Shown here: positions 12,850 to 24,749 of the stretch, one piece after another | How positions within the stretch are numbered: position 1 is the first letter of the stretch | How the letters are laid out: each line of letters begins with the position of its first letter | DNA from: Aspidiotus rigidus | Lineage: Eukaryota; Arthropoda; Insecta; Hemiptera; Diaspididae | Assembly: GCA_035079385.1 (NCBI GenBank) | Contig: JAVHKY010000028.1 | Coordinates: 5,580,001 to 5,644,000 of the forward strand | Direction of reading: 5' to 3' | Length of the DNA stretch: 64,000 bases | The notes under the pieces: model-generated | Database searches by the model: none | Seen by the model: the letters and a program-made list of their open reading frames with translations, nothing else | Told to the model about the DNA's origin: nothing | Program-made: the position numbers and the translations under genes

Positions 12850-14050
12850 TTTTTTCAAATAATAATGCGTATTAAATCCAATGAATCACACATAATAATT
12901 TATTCTATACATGAAAAACACAATATTATTCGATTTCAGAGGCCTCCGTATAGTTACTGATCAGTAAACCTGGATGAGACCGATAGATTAGACCTTCAAA
13001 ATCAATTCATAGAGTTCGTTCGAACCACCCCTAAATTAAGTTCAATTCGACTGTTAGCCATGAGGATACCAAGCAATATACACCTACCATACCTCGCGTG
13101 AATCTCAGTTCAAACTATGACCCAAAAGTCTTCATTGTAAAACAAGAATCGTATCATGGCAGAACTCGATCGAATTCAAACCACGCGCGATAAATCAAGG
13201 TTCCACACACCTGACTCGACTATAATGAAACGTTGCCACATCTCGTGTCTGTATTATAAGCATAAGAGCACTATCAATAGTCTAGAGGCACCAAATTGAA
13301 TCGACGTATCTACAGGACCATATAGGACGACCCTTTTACAAACGAAGAAATTGGAGTCCCGATATCCTTTTCTCCTGATCGTAATCGTGCAGTAGGGGCG
13401 CGAAAATATTTTAAAGATACATATCTTGCAGTAGCCACGTGTAAACAAAACTACTTTGGTGCAGTATTGAAATTATAATTATTTAGGGGAAGAACAAGAA
13501 ACTTGCTGCGGTTCATAAGGTTTTAGAAGCCGCAAAATCGCATTCGATGCAGCAGCTGCTTCACGCGTCGTGAACATGCAACCGTAATTGGTTCAGAGAA
13601 TTATTGAAGGAGGGTAGTTGACGTAGAGCGCCGGTTTGAGAAAAATTTGCGTAAACCAGTTTTACAGCAATTACCAACTCATTATTCGCGACAGCCGTGG
13701 GCACGCAAGTTCAAAGCGAAATAAACATTAATTTTTGTTAGTTTGTCCTTGTCTCGTGGTTAGTCATAATAGTGTAACCTAACTCGTTATTACTCGTGCA
13801 TTTCGAAGATCATTAAAACAAGTTTGAGTGATACGAGCGGTGATTAAAAAAATTGCATTATCGGACATCGTAATCTCGAGACACGTTGATTTTCATACAC
13901 CATTATAGAGATGATACGAATTTTCCGTAAACCATGGTCTGGGTTGATGTTGATCGAAGTTTACAGATAACGATTTTCATAAGCCTTTTCAATACTTACG
14001 TGTATAATTTCAAATCCGAGTAACTCCTCGTCGATAGGTAACAACGTTTT
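12850..14050. other. No gene recognised
   Basis: No exon, RNA gene or repeat pair that I can support. Confidence 0.4.
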
Positions 14051-14059
14051 ACACAGAAC

Positions 14060-14100
14060 CGGGTGTATATATTGTCTTCTCAGTCGTATTGTTCAGTGCG
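14060..14100 (+). promoter_or_regulatory. Possible core promoter (TATA and TCAGT initiator)
   Basis: TATATATT at about 14066 is followed 28 bases later by TTCAGTG, a match to the arthropod initiator TCAGT. This is the normal TATA-to-start spacing for RNA polymerase II. No open reading frame follows at once, but a first non-coding exon could; a candidate donor CAG|GTATAT lies near 14221. The motif pair is visible; transcription is inference. Confidence 0.3.
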
Positions 14101-14479
14101 TCGGCTACTACAGACCAGAGTCGACAGACCAAAACACAGGATTTCGCTTGATGGACAAACACAAAATTGACGCGTACAAAAAAGCGTAAGCCGAACGATC
14201 ACCAAACCAAGATTTTTTATCAGGTATATTCCGCAAAACTCGACACCGGTAGTATGTATGCGATGACTAAACTCAAAAGAACTAGCACTTTCTAACACAC
14301 ACGAGGATACGCGATCGTGAATCAAACGATGATTCGAACTCGAAGCGGAGAATCTCGAAATCTAAAATTAAAGCTGAACGAGTTTGGAATTTTGTGCGCA
14401 TCGAACATTCCAAAAATAATTAAATTGTAAAGAAAAAAAATTAGAGGATTCTAGACGGACACAATTTTTCGTTAATACT

Positions 14480-14735
14480 AAATTTCCAAACGCGAAGGAA
14501 TAACAACACCACGAGCGCACCGACACAACACTCGACGACACGCTGCACACGATCGACTACCACTACTAACACAACCATTAAAACTACAAAACAAACTAAG
14601 AAGTCCGATGGCGGTTCAACGCTGCTCTGCGGCATAGTCTCGAACTTCGACAGAATTGTTGAACCGACAACGCGCTTTGCCCGCACCCTTGAATCCTATG
14701 AGCGATACCTAGCGATGCGACGTATATCCGAATTT
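14480..14735. other. Locally CpG-rich patch
   Basis: This stretch has clearly more CG dinucleotides and GC than its surroundings (ACGAGCGCACCGACAC, GCGATGCGACG). The minus strand holds a 65-codon ATG frame (14441-14635) rich in Val and Leu that could form a membrane segment, but it has no known motif. It may be a promoter region or merely an undecayed repeat. Confidence 0.25.
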
Positions 14736-15394
14736 TTTGAAAACGAAGATGAATAGTGCACTAAAAATGAGAGACCTCTAAGGGAGAGGGCCTTTCATGA
14801 AAATGGTAATTTGGAAAAAAAACACGTAGAAGTTTCGAACGTATTTTTTAAAAATCTATTTACATTTTAGAATGAAACGAGTGGGTTCGTAAGAATCGCT
14901 TTTAAATTTGATAAAATTAAAATTGATACCTTCAACAGAATGATTCTGAAGACCAGATTAAAAGAAAATTAGGAAAATGAAAAAACGATATCAATCTTTC
15001 TTTAAAATGTATTTCGGAGAAGAGTCTCGAGAATTTTTGTATGAAAAAGGGGATCTTCCTTTGTTTTGTTGAAGAACTATCGATTCTCTACTACCAAGGT
15101 GTACATGAGAAAGAGGATTTTCCATTGGCTCGTTTTTTTTGACCGTAGATTCGATAATGATTCACTGAAGCTAAAGTTGATTAGCTCCAAAAAGTAAGAA
15201 TTAGCTCTTATTCATTCGGGTAATTCAGCGCCTCTTCAATCTTTTGGTTAGAGTTTTGTGTAATGTCACTGTAGACGATCAAAATTTTTGTAAATTTTTT
15301 TTAAATCAAGTTTTCTTTACCATCTTGGAGAATAATGTCGTAGGATTTTGAACCATTCTTCTCACCGAGTGAGGTATTATACCCGTCCGTTCAG

Positions 15395-15612
15395 GTTTCT
15401 TTATAAGTATATATTTTTATTGTTATTTATTATAAGATTTTTCTGTTCGTGGAACTCCTCCGAAACTGTCCGATAGATTTTACCGACTTTTTACTTGTAA
15501 AAAGTGAGGTATTACACCCGACGCAAAGTATTCAGGGGGAGGGGGCAATGAATTTTCTCGACGTTTTGGAGGTCCTGGATCACTTCTACCCTAATGAGAA
15601 AATTTCAGGTTT

Positions 15613-15657
<45 letters not shown>

Positions 15658-15740
15658 ATTTTTTTGTCCACGCAACTCCTCAAAAACTACTGGTTGGATT
15701 CTCATGAAATTTGGCCAAGTTGTAGTGGATTATCTGAAGT
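15395..15740 (+). repeat. Dispersed repeat with (AT)n tract; third copy near 17125
   Basis: A sequence of the type TTTTTCTGTTCGTGGAACTC, CTCCxAAACTxxxCGAT(A/G)GATTTT occurs at 15440-15490, again at 15655-15700 (GTCCACGCAACTCCTCAAAA) and at 17125-17180 (GGATCTCCTCCAAAACTAC). A TA dinucleotide tract of about 40 bases at 15616-15655 lies directly before the second copy. These are members of one unknown interspersed family; ends cannot be set from three copies. Confidence 0.5.
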
Positions 15741-15759
15741 TGGGAATGTGAATTTTTTT

Positions 15760-18080
15760 CTTAGATTTCTCGAGTAGTTGAGTAACTCTCAATTTTCCTC
15801 GAATTTCTTAGTGTTGTTTCTCAAAAAATATCAATCTTATTATCTTCATATCACTACATTACGTCATAGTTTATTCAATCTTATTGCTCTGTAATTTTTG
15901 TATCGGTTGGACTAGTGGTTCTTGAGTAAATCTCAAAATATACGTGGTCCACGTATAGAGCCGTAAGAGCTAAATCTCGCTTATTCAATTTATTTGAGTT
16001 CGTTTGCCACGTGATTAAAGCATCATACACCTATTGGCTGCAAAAACTTCTCATTACCAGTCATATATGATTGAAAAAATTCGACGTTTATTGGATACGT
16101 TAAACAAACGTTGCACGTAAGCGATGGATTGAATATTGGCCGTGTATTTTATAATTACTGCGTTATGCAGGTATACATATCATTTTTTTTTTTTTTTTTT
16201 TTTTTCTTCTACATTATCGCAATAGGCTCGTAACCTGAACACTGAGGAGTAATGTTGAATTTCAGGTAAAGACAAAGTGGAAGTTTCATTGCATATTTCA
16301 ATTTTCCTCATCTATGTTTTGATTTTTGTCATTATCGACTTTATAATATCTTACTGTACCTATTTTTGGAAATGGACAGTCAGGTTAATACTTTAAGATT
16401 CTTCTAAATCACCTAAGTTTTATATTTTAATTGTAATAGAACCCATTAAAAAGATTAGAAATGAATTGAACAATAGAAGAGAAAGTGGAATACCTTAAAT
16501 CATTATTATCACAATCAGCTTATAAGTGAGAAACAATGAAGTTTAGGTATGGGGAGCATGTGTAAATGATTTTATAGCAAATTATTGAAAAGTCGGTGAT
16601 GCTTACGCTTCTGCGTGAGCTTTTTTTTTGTTAGGTACTTGGCCATATTGTAGTATTATGTCTGAAATTGTGCACCTGCAATTTTTTGGGGATCGGATGA
16701 GTAGTTTCAAAAATTTTTTTTTTTTTATAAATTTCTCACTATTACGAGTAGCTTTGCTTACGTTACGAGAAGCGGATTTTCCTATCCTTTTATTTGTTAT
16801 CAGTACCCACGAGTATCGTGATGAAGAACCTTTTATTTAACAAGTTCATTCTTGATTCATTCTTGACGAAGGGTTCATTGATTTTTTTTTTAATAATTTT
16901 TTATTTATTCTTCCCAGCTGGAAATTTAGTACCCTTGTATCTCGCTTCCCACAGCACCTAGAGCCTTGAATTTTGTTTTGTTAAATTTGTTTTTGAACAG
17001 ATAGTGGCAATAGCGGGTTATTCATTTTTTTATTATTATTAGTCATACTCGACAGTGAAAACCTTGAGTTTGAATGATTAAATACAATTTTTTAGTCTTT
17101 ATCGAGTGTATTTAGGCTTATCAAAATTTTTTTTGTTTTCGGATCTCCTCCAAAACTACTCGATGGATTTTTTCGAGACTTACATAGGTAAGTTAAAATC
17201 TCATATCTAAAGAAGGGCATCAACAATTTTTTCGAGGATTAATTGATAGTAATCCCTCAGCGCGTTTCCAATCGAGTTAATATGATTCTGTAGGTCTTAA
17301 TCGTATTGAAATAAGAATATTCAGCGGAGTAATCGAAATATAAATTTGCAAAGACCGCATCAGAAACAACTGTTACAGCCCCGCTGCAAGGTGGACAGGG
17401 TAAGGGGTAATGGATTTTCTGAAGACATTTTGTAAGATTTAGATGACTCCTAGCTTCAAGTAAGATAAAATTCAGGTTTCCTTATTGGATTAGGTGTATT
17501 TTTACTCTACTATCAGTTGATGTGACGTCATAGTGATAGAATTTATGAACTGAGTTTTATTGTTCGTTCCACAAAAAATATTCGGTACGATTGACAGATC
17601 ATTGGTACATATTTAATCTAAATAGAGGGAGTGACTCTCTCGATGAGTTTTGTATTGTGAGGAAAAGTCGTGTATTACTCACTCGACTGCGTGAATGTTT
17701 TAATTTCATTTTCACTCAAGCACTCAAAAACAACCACGAAACTATTTGTGGTACTCTACAATACTTACAATTAACTGACTTTTACAAGAATATCTAAACA
17801 AACTTGACTGCCTGCCCTAATTCCTCTCCACATTAATCCCTCCCTTCTTATCTTTCACCTATTTTCATCTACCCTTACTCATTCCTTATACTACATTATA
17901 CCGCCGAGCAAATGACCCAGTAGTTTTAGAACTAGTTAAAACAATAACGAATAAAGAATTTCGAAATTTTTCCCCCAAATCTTCAATTTCCATTAGCCAA
18001 TCAATGACAGGTTAATGCTAATTAATAAGACCTACTAAATAATTATTGGCTGATTCAAATCTAACGCTATGCTAACTTAT
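15760..18080. other. Repeat-rich sequence without genes
   Basis: Contains a poly-T run of about 25 bases near 16182 and the third copy of the dispersed repeat above. The short frames at 16628-16840 and 17591-17797 lack motifs. No gene recognised. Confidence 0.4.
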
Positions 18081-18087
18081 AAAAGAA

Positions 18088-18356
18088 GTATATGTGATGC
18101 GCTCCATGAAAAGGGACCACAAGTCGGCATGGTAAAAGCTCCCTGTGTAAAACTGGCTGTCATGTAAGGTTCATTTTATACGGAGAAAGTTGTTTATAAA
18201 GTTTGATTGAAGAATCTTAGAAGTCTACGACGGTAGTCTCGCGCGTACACAATCATACACTTGTGTAAGACAGGCCTAATCTGACGACCAATTCTACACG
18301 GGGAGCTTTTACCATGCCGACTTGTGGTCCCTTTTCAAGGAGCGCATCACATATAC
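18088..18356. mobile_element. MITE with long terminal inverted repeats
   Basis: The ends are reverse complements over about 65 bases with five or so mismatches. Both start GTATATGTGATGCGCTCC and share GACCACAAGTCGGCATGG and TAAAAGCTCCC. Total length is about 269 bases with a non-coding centre, which is the shape of a miniature inverted-repeat transposable element. Target duplication is not obvious; a TA is possible. Superfamily is unknown. Confidence 0.8.
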
Positions 18357-18359
18357 GAA

Positions 18360-21300
18360 TTATGTACGGTAACAATTTTGGAGCACGAATGTTCTCTGTT
18401 GGTGTTGGGTCGATTTATATAAAATTGAGATGTAGGTATTGAAGTTTTATATGTGTACAGGGTCATTTTTTTGAAAATCGGATCGGTTTTCTATTTTAAT
18501 TTTAAAAAATTTGGAGCGTGGTAAGTCGAACGTCGTTTGTTAACCACCCCTCGTTGAATGGAATGAATGTTGCTATGGAAAATAAAGAGTGTTTCTTTTC
18601 CTTTAGTGTGAGTAACAATTTTTTCTTATTCGCGAATGGGAAATTTTGGACGGATATTCCATTCATTGAAAAGGGAAGGGGAGGGGTATTCGGGCCTGGG
18701 TTACTAATATAGAAGAGTGAATAAAAATAATGCTTAGCAAGCTGTGAAAATGTGCTCGTTTTGGAAAACAAAGTTATTTTGCCGTTGGAAACGAAAACAA
18801 TATTAGGTAATATGCCGTAGCCAATGATGAACAAAACGGAAAAAGAAGTAGAGTTGTAGGAAAATAAGAAAGGGAAATTCGATTTATGATATGCGTGGTT
18901 CACAAAATATCCCTTGAACATGTGACGGAATATAACTCCTCAAAATGTTTCCAAAAGGGGACATATTAGAGTTATGGTGGGGAAATGGGAATAGTGTCGC
19001 CGGGAATAATAAATGCTATATGGCTGATATTTTGCCAAATTCTTGACAGAACAACTGACCACGCCCACTTTTTAGCATTTGACCAATCAGAACGCTTAAA
19101 ATATGGCAATATTGTACCATCTTTTGCAAAAATGGCATTGCTATGGCATCGACAAAACTTTCCCCGGCGGGTTTTGGGGATGCAGTTACGACAAGGGTGA
19201 AATACACACATTAGGAAATGTTCATAACAGATGCTCTGTATTTGACTTCAGTAATGTGTTGTAGAAGTACGCGCTCGTTCTGTTTGGTACACCCAGATGT
19301 TTGATAATATAGATTATAGTATTTAGGTGACAATCTTGGGTGACAGTAACTTCTTGGCCATCTATCTATTGGTTCAAAGCAATGCGGAATCACTTCCTGG
19401 GAGGGCGAACGGTTAAAAATGATATATAGAGGTTCTTGTCGTAGATCACAGAGGCTAGGAAAAAAATTTTATTTTGCCGAAAATGGGTTAAATTACGAAA
19501 ATGATGAAATTGCCGAGAGCTACCGATTTTGTCTCAAATGTAGGCGGAAGAAAAATGAGGAGAATTTAATACAGAAAAGGTACCAAACGTAGAACAGACG
19601 ACTCATAGCTAATATTAAGTGACAGACGCCTTAGATTTATGCAAGAAAATGTTGAAAAATATCAGTACAACACCAAATTTTTAAATTAAAAGGGTGTATT
19701 TTTGTGTTGTTTGGCAGTTTAAATTTCATGGAAGGAGGGGGTTGTTAATTTTTTGTTAAAATTTGTTTTTGCCAAATAAAGCCGAAAATCAAGTTTTTAA
19801 AGCCGGATCTTTACCTTAATAACGCCAAAAAATCCGCACTCTACTCATACCATATCAATAGTCTGAATTGATATCCTTTCCCAGAGTATTCGATTGCTCC
19901 CTGACCATTTTATTTCGATTTCTCAGTAGTTTTGATCCCCTGACTACTTTTCTCCAAAAATTGATTTCTATCACTAATATTATAAGTCACTTTCTTCTAT
20001 ACAAACCTGTGTTCATTACATTGTGGGTATTTTCCTCCTCGGGTTTTGTTGTGTGCGATTGATCATGTGTGCACTTTACGCCTACTTCTTCCCTGCTTGT
20101 TCTTTATCACGTATGCAAATTACTAAACAATTTTAATGAAATTCTTGAATCAAATTTGCTTCAATTATACGAAAATCACCCATAAGCACTAAAAACGACG
20201 GAGAAGCCGATACCTTTCTTCGTGAATTTTTTCTAAAACCACAACTACCTTACTCGAGTTGAAAAAAAAACAAAAAAACAAAAAAAAAAACAATACAACA
20301 AGTTAGGGTTAATTTCTGGTAACACAAATGGAATTTAAAAAGAAAAAAAAATGGCTTCATCATTACAATAATTGATACTATCACGCTCTTTATGCTGTGG
20401 GAAAGTTTTGTTTAACGTCATACTTCGTGAAATGTAGCTGAAAAAGTAAATATAGATCGGAGGAAATTCAATTGAGGTAGCGAAATTTTGCGATAGGTAT
20501 TATCAAAGTGCAATGTCAAACAAAACTTTTCTATTGCCTGAAGAGCACAATAGGATTAGTTGTTGTGATGATAAAGCCACTTTTCCTTCTTTTTATTAAT
20601 TCCAACTGTGTTATTACGGTACCAGAAATCAATCTAATTTTGTGCATTCGAGATTTCATCTTTTTTTTTTTTCTCCTGGTAACAATAAGAAACTGTTACT
20701 CATTCACAATTAACCAAATGACTAAAAAATGATAATAATAATAATAATAATTTGAATATACGTATTATTTTATTTATTCATTCTTTTATGTGTACATTTC
20801 AGTCTGTCACCTTAGGTATATATTATACATTATATGGACTCTTCCTACACATAGCAAAGGGCGAGTAGAGATCGATTGTACTTCGATTTCATAGAACTTT
20901 TGTAATGAACAAGAATTTCTATTTCGAAATAGATGAATGGATATTGATCATCATACCAGAATAGTGTCACAAGGAGAAATCATCGAGCAAAGACAAAAAA
21001 TAAATAGGTACTCCCTTTCAGTTTGTCTTATATTTAAAGAGGTCAAGAATTTATCGAATCCTTATACGTAGGTACAAAGAAATTGAGAAAATTTTCTGCC
21101 GCACAGGAAATCAGTGTTTTACTATGAATAATATCCAAGAGCTCAATCAATGAAAAAAATTTATGAAAATAAATATAATACCTACCTCCTCAAAATTTTT
21201 TCAATAATAATGTTAACGAAGAAAAATTTATATATACAATAAGCCTGAATTTTCGAAGATAAAGCAGATTTTAATTTTCATTCTAATACTGAAAAATTAA

Positions 21301-22835
21301 TAGGTATTGAATATTAAAAATATTAATAGTCCAATGAATTCAAATCAAAACGAGTTTTGGTTTGGTATTCCGTACGCGTTCAGTTGGATATACGAGTAAA
21401 TAAGATTAGGCTTAGGTCTTATTTGTTATCAAACACGGTAAGTTACAATTCGAAAAAACACTTTTTTTAGGTCAAGAGTAGGTATACTTGTTGAAAACGG
21501 ACAGTGTAGTATATCACATACCTTAAGCAAGATTTTATGCACATATCCGAATGAAACGAGTGAAATTCAAGTGGTAACTATACATATTTTTAGTTTCAGA
21601 ATTTGATATCCAGGTGGATGCGATATCTACTTTTGCAAGAAAAAAAAAAAACTGCTAATAAGGAAAGAAGATATTAAAAGGATCTCAAGTGTATTAAATA
21701 CCGGGGTACCTATTCTACTTTATTAGTTAGATCACAGATTACTTGCGAGTGTTGCCCCATCATCATCCCAGTTGTATCGTTATTGAAGAACAGTAGGATT
21801 TAGAAAAATTTAAAATTTTCAAGCGATATACATTTACTAGTAAGGAGATATTATGGTCTTCAAAAATTGACTGTGACATTATGGTATTAACTGAAATTAA
21901 ATTTTTTGGGCTTCATGAAAAATTAATTGGGTAGGCCTATTGGAAATTTTTTTTATAATAAAACATCCATTACTTAGTCGTGTGTATTCTTTTAGTACAT
22001 AATACGTAATTTAAATTTAAAATATTGTACCTATGCAGCTCTTATATCATTTTGTTTTTCATTATTTTGATCTTGTTCATCGATAACTATTTCGGGAATG
22101 AATATTTCCCAGCAAACTGAGTTTCCTACACTCTTTAGTAGTATAAATTATACTAATATTATTGTTTTTAAACAATTTTTTATTTTTCCCCCAATCAAAA
22201 ATTCTTTTCTTCCTCATCCTCCTTAAAAAAAAGAAAGAAGAAAAAACAGTGCATAGACTGAAAATAACATTTATTAAAATTTTAAGGCACCAGTGCGAAA
22301 TTCTCAGTCAGTACTTTTCAATAGATTTGAAAAAATAATTGTTTACTGAGGTACTTCCGTGATATACGCGTACATTTTGGAAAAAACTTTGAGAGAAGAA
22401 GAATTTGAAGCACTATACTTTGCAACTTTCATTCATATATATTTTTTTTTCTCAGAAATTTTATTTGGAACTATCGTATTTACATAATTTACAATATCTA
22501 CTAAATCCAAGAAGGAGGAGAGATGATTTAGCTTTGTACAGCAGTCAGTCTGCTGTGATTATGTAGGTGTATTTTTATTGACAAAAACTTGTGCCGTAAT
22601 GAAAGTTCAGTTCGTAATCAGTTTTTCGAGAAAATAATTACAGTCTCTTCGATTATCGCTAAATAAATTAGGCACGCCATTCAAAGAGAAATATGTTCTC
22701 CTCGTATAGTTTCATCCTTATCTCTTAGTCCCATATTTATTTACATAGGCCTACTTACTTGTACTTTATGATAGGTACCCATCTTTCTAGTCAGTATTGC
22801 GCGTCCAGACGCGAACGTATACAAAAACTATGTCG
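18360..22835. other. No gene recognised; simple repeats
   Basis: A 139-codon minus-strand frame (18502-18921) has no recognisable domain and lies in repeat-like sequence. Next to it, ACCACGCCCAC and GACCAATCAGAACG near 19060-19090 resemble a transposon promoter. An (ATA)n tract lies at 20729-20755. The rest is AT-rich with no exon I can support. Confidence 0.4.
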
Positions 22836-22840
22836 GTATG

Positions 22841-23316
22841 TTTTGAACACGGTATAAGATGAAGAGGTAATGACACAACGCTAAAATCGTGTCCGCAGTT
22901 TTGAAGTTGTACGTACAAACTTCCGCTAGGTTTGCAGCGAACACTCGGGCTGTTTCCCTGTTCCTTCTACACCCCACCTGCGCCGAGACGTTACCGTTGG
23001 TACCCTAGTATTGATGAAATTTCCAAGGATTATAAAAAATCCAAGAATTTACTTAGAAGGGTGATTCTTTCAAAATTTTATAGAGTAGATTAAATGGTAT
23101 TTTTATGCCAAATATGAAATGCATCGGCTGATTCCTGATCCTGCAATAAATTTTTGAAAGTAGCGGCGTTCCCATAAGACTCTGTACATTACCCATCACT
23201 TTCACCACGAGCGCTGCGCTCGGGATGTTCAGAACTACTTCAAAATCACGGACAGCGTTTACCACAGTCAGAATACGTTCGTGTCACTACCTCTTCATCT
23301 TATACCGTGGTTTTGA
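22841..23316. mobile_element. Inverted-repeat element of about 476 bp
   Basis: The outer arms (22841-22876 and 23281-23316) are reverse complements over 36 bases with about three mismatches; the shared core is GGTATAAGATGAAGAGGTA. A second, less exact inverted block lies inside (GTCCGCAGTTTTGAAGT against ACTTCAAAATCACGGAC). There is no transposase frame, so it is a non-autonomous foldback or MITE-type element. It ends about 200 bases upstream of the beta-lactamase-like pseudogene. Confidence 0.6.
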
Positions 23317-23512
23317 ATTCTAGGTTCTCTTTAGGTACGTTTTTAACTTTCTTATACTCATTTAGTGAGTTATAGGTACCTAATTAGTTTTAAAACAACT
23401 AATTAAGACGATTATCTAGCTGTAAATTTATATTTTGCGAATATTTTAGAAATGTTGTTCGCAGATATCAGTAGTATACACTATACATCAGAAGTAAGAT
23501 ACATGTTGTGCA

Positions 23513-24012
23513 ATGGATTCCACGACCTTAAATATCACCAACAGTGAAGCAAAGTTGCGCGTTATCGACTTGTCCTTACATTATGTTCGTGAGAAGCTTC
23601 AGATTCCTGGACTAGCAGTCGGAATTTGTGCAAATGGAAGAGTTGTTATAGCAAAAGGTTACGATGTAATTAACTATACAAATCAGTTGCCCGTGGATAA
23701 AAATACACTTTTCGCAATATATTGCTTCCTGTTCCAAGGCGTTCACTACATTTCTTCTCGGTCAGTTAGTGAACGAAGGAAGTATTGGTTGGGATGATCT
23801 AATAATCAGCTACATTCCTGAATTTCGTCTCAACGATCCTCAAAAGACTCATCATACCACCGTGAAAGATTCAGTTACGCATCGGTGTGGGCTACCACGA
23901 CACGACAAGCTTTGGGTAAATATGCGAAATTTCCCAGAAATGAAATTTTAACCAGACTTCAACATTTGGAACCTACTTTCAAGATTCGCGAAAAGTACCA
24001 CTACAATATTGC
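23513..24012 (+). pseudogene. Broken class-C beta-lactamase/serine-hydrolase gene
   Basis: The first frame (ATG at 23513) reads LHYVREKLQIPGLAVGIC and VVIAKGYDV, the usual N-terminal part of the class-C beta-lactamase/penicillin-binding-protein-like hydrolases. About four extra bases near 23720 shift the frame. After the shift comes ASCSKAFTTFLLGQLV, holding the catalytic S-x-S-K (S-C-S-K), then NEGSIGWDDLIISYIPEF, the family's 'G.l.wDd.v..ylPeF', then TVKDSVTHRCGLPRHD, the 'T.rdLLtH.sGLp' block. A second shift near 23950 leads to TRLQHLEPTFKIREKYHYN, the family's region just before the conserved Tyr-x-Asn. The copy stops there at 24012. Family members run to 350-450 residues, so less than half remains. 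There are no introns in this part. Related genes occur in bacteria and in scattered animals; whether this was transferred cannot be told here. Confidence 0.75.
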
Positions 24013-24100
24013 ATAATTTTGCTTCTCCGCACTCCGAGATGGACGGGCAAATAGTGAGCATCCCGTGGTTGGACACAACTGTGTTGGGACCTGCGGGGTC

Positions 24101-24147
24101 TGTAGCGGATAAGGAAGCTCAACCGTCGGCCGGGAGCGATTGTCAAA
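24101..24147 (+). repeat. Direct repeat of about 45 bp, copy 1
   Basis: Block beginning TGTAGCGGATAAGGAAGCTC and ending GAGCGATTGTCAAA. An almost identical block occurs at 24700-24747, about 600 bases downstream in the same orientation. It lies about 90 bases past the break in the beta-lactamase-like gene, so it may belong to the element that truncated that gene. Confidence 0.7.
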
Positions 24148-24239
24148 AATACGCTCGTTAACTGGATATGAACAGAGCGCGACAAGGTTAATATACGAGT
24201 AGTGATGCAGCGCGTTGCTACATGTCTCGCCCTCTAGAA

Positions 24240-24560
24240 AGCGGAGCATCATATGAGATAGGTAATCGTGGAAATGAAATCGAGATAAAGAACTGTTCGT
24301 ATCAAAGCGGAGAAAATCGAGGATTGTAAGGAGATCGTTCAAGAGGCGTTTGTTCGGAAGAGTGAATCGCAAAATAAGAGAATCGCCAGGAAAAATCGTT
24401 CAAGAATCAGAAGGAATATGTTCGCGAATCGCAGACTGACTTGATCGTATTCAATTCGTAATAAGAGTATAATAGATTTGGGAATCGTTCATTCGTGAAG
24501 GAAGTTATTGCAAAAAGAAAGGATAGATATTATCGTCGAATAGGTAATCGGAAAAAACAA
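24240..24560. other. AATCG-rich stretch between the direct repeats
   Basis: The pentamer AATCG (with GATCG variants) appears about a dozen times in 300 bases at irregular spacing of about 10-40. Both strands have only short frames. This may be a decayed coding or satellite-like segment of the mobile element that carries the 45-bp direct repeats. Confidence 0.3.
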
Positions 24561-24699
24561 TACATCACTGAAACCAAAGCGTTATTGGCTCAGCAACTCC
24601 TCTCACTACTAGTGCCTGTGCTAGAACTAGTGTAGGGCTCACCGTTCGGATACTTGAGGAGTTGACGTTTTCCAGAAAGAACCTGTCACGGTCGCCAGT

Positions 24700-24747
24700 T
24701 GTAGAGCGGATAAGGAAGCTCAACCGTCGGCCGGGAGCGATTGTCAA
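24700..24747 (+). repeat. Direct repeat of about 45 bp, copy 2
   Basis: Matches 24101-24147 apart from a two-base insertion near the start (TGTAGAGCGG for TGTAGCGG). The minus strand of both copies reads LTIAPGRRLSFLIR, which is simply the shared DNA translated. Flanks outside the block differ, so these are not full LTRs. Confidence 0.7.
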
Positions 24748-24749
24748 AT

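Noticed and set aside
15616..15655. CRISPR-like or satellite array
   Set aside because: It is only a TA dinucleotide tract; no spaced repeats anywhere in the window form a CRISPR array, and the DNA is eukaryotic.
18502..18921. 139-codon minus-strand frame
   Set aside because: No recognisable domain and biased towards F, S and L, as expected from AT-rich DNA; adjoining sequence looks repeat-derived.
24001..24372. 123-codon minus-strand frame
   Set aside because: Runs through the direct repeat and AATCG-rich stretch with no motif; the peptide shared with 24565-24768 is only the repeated DNA.
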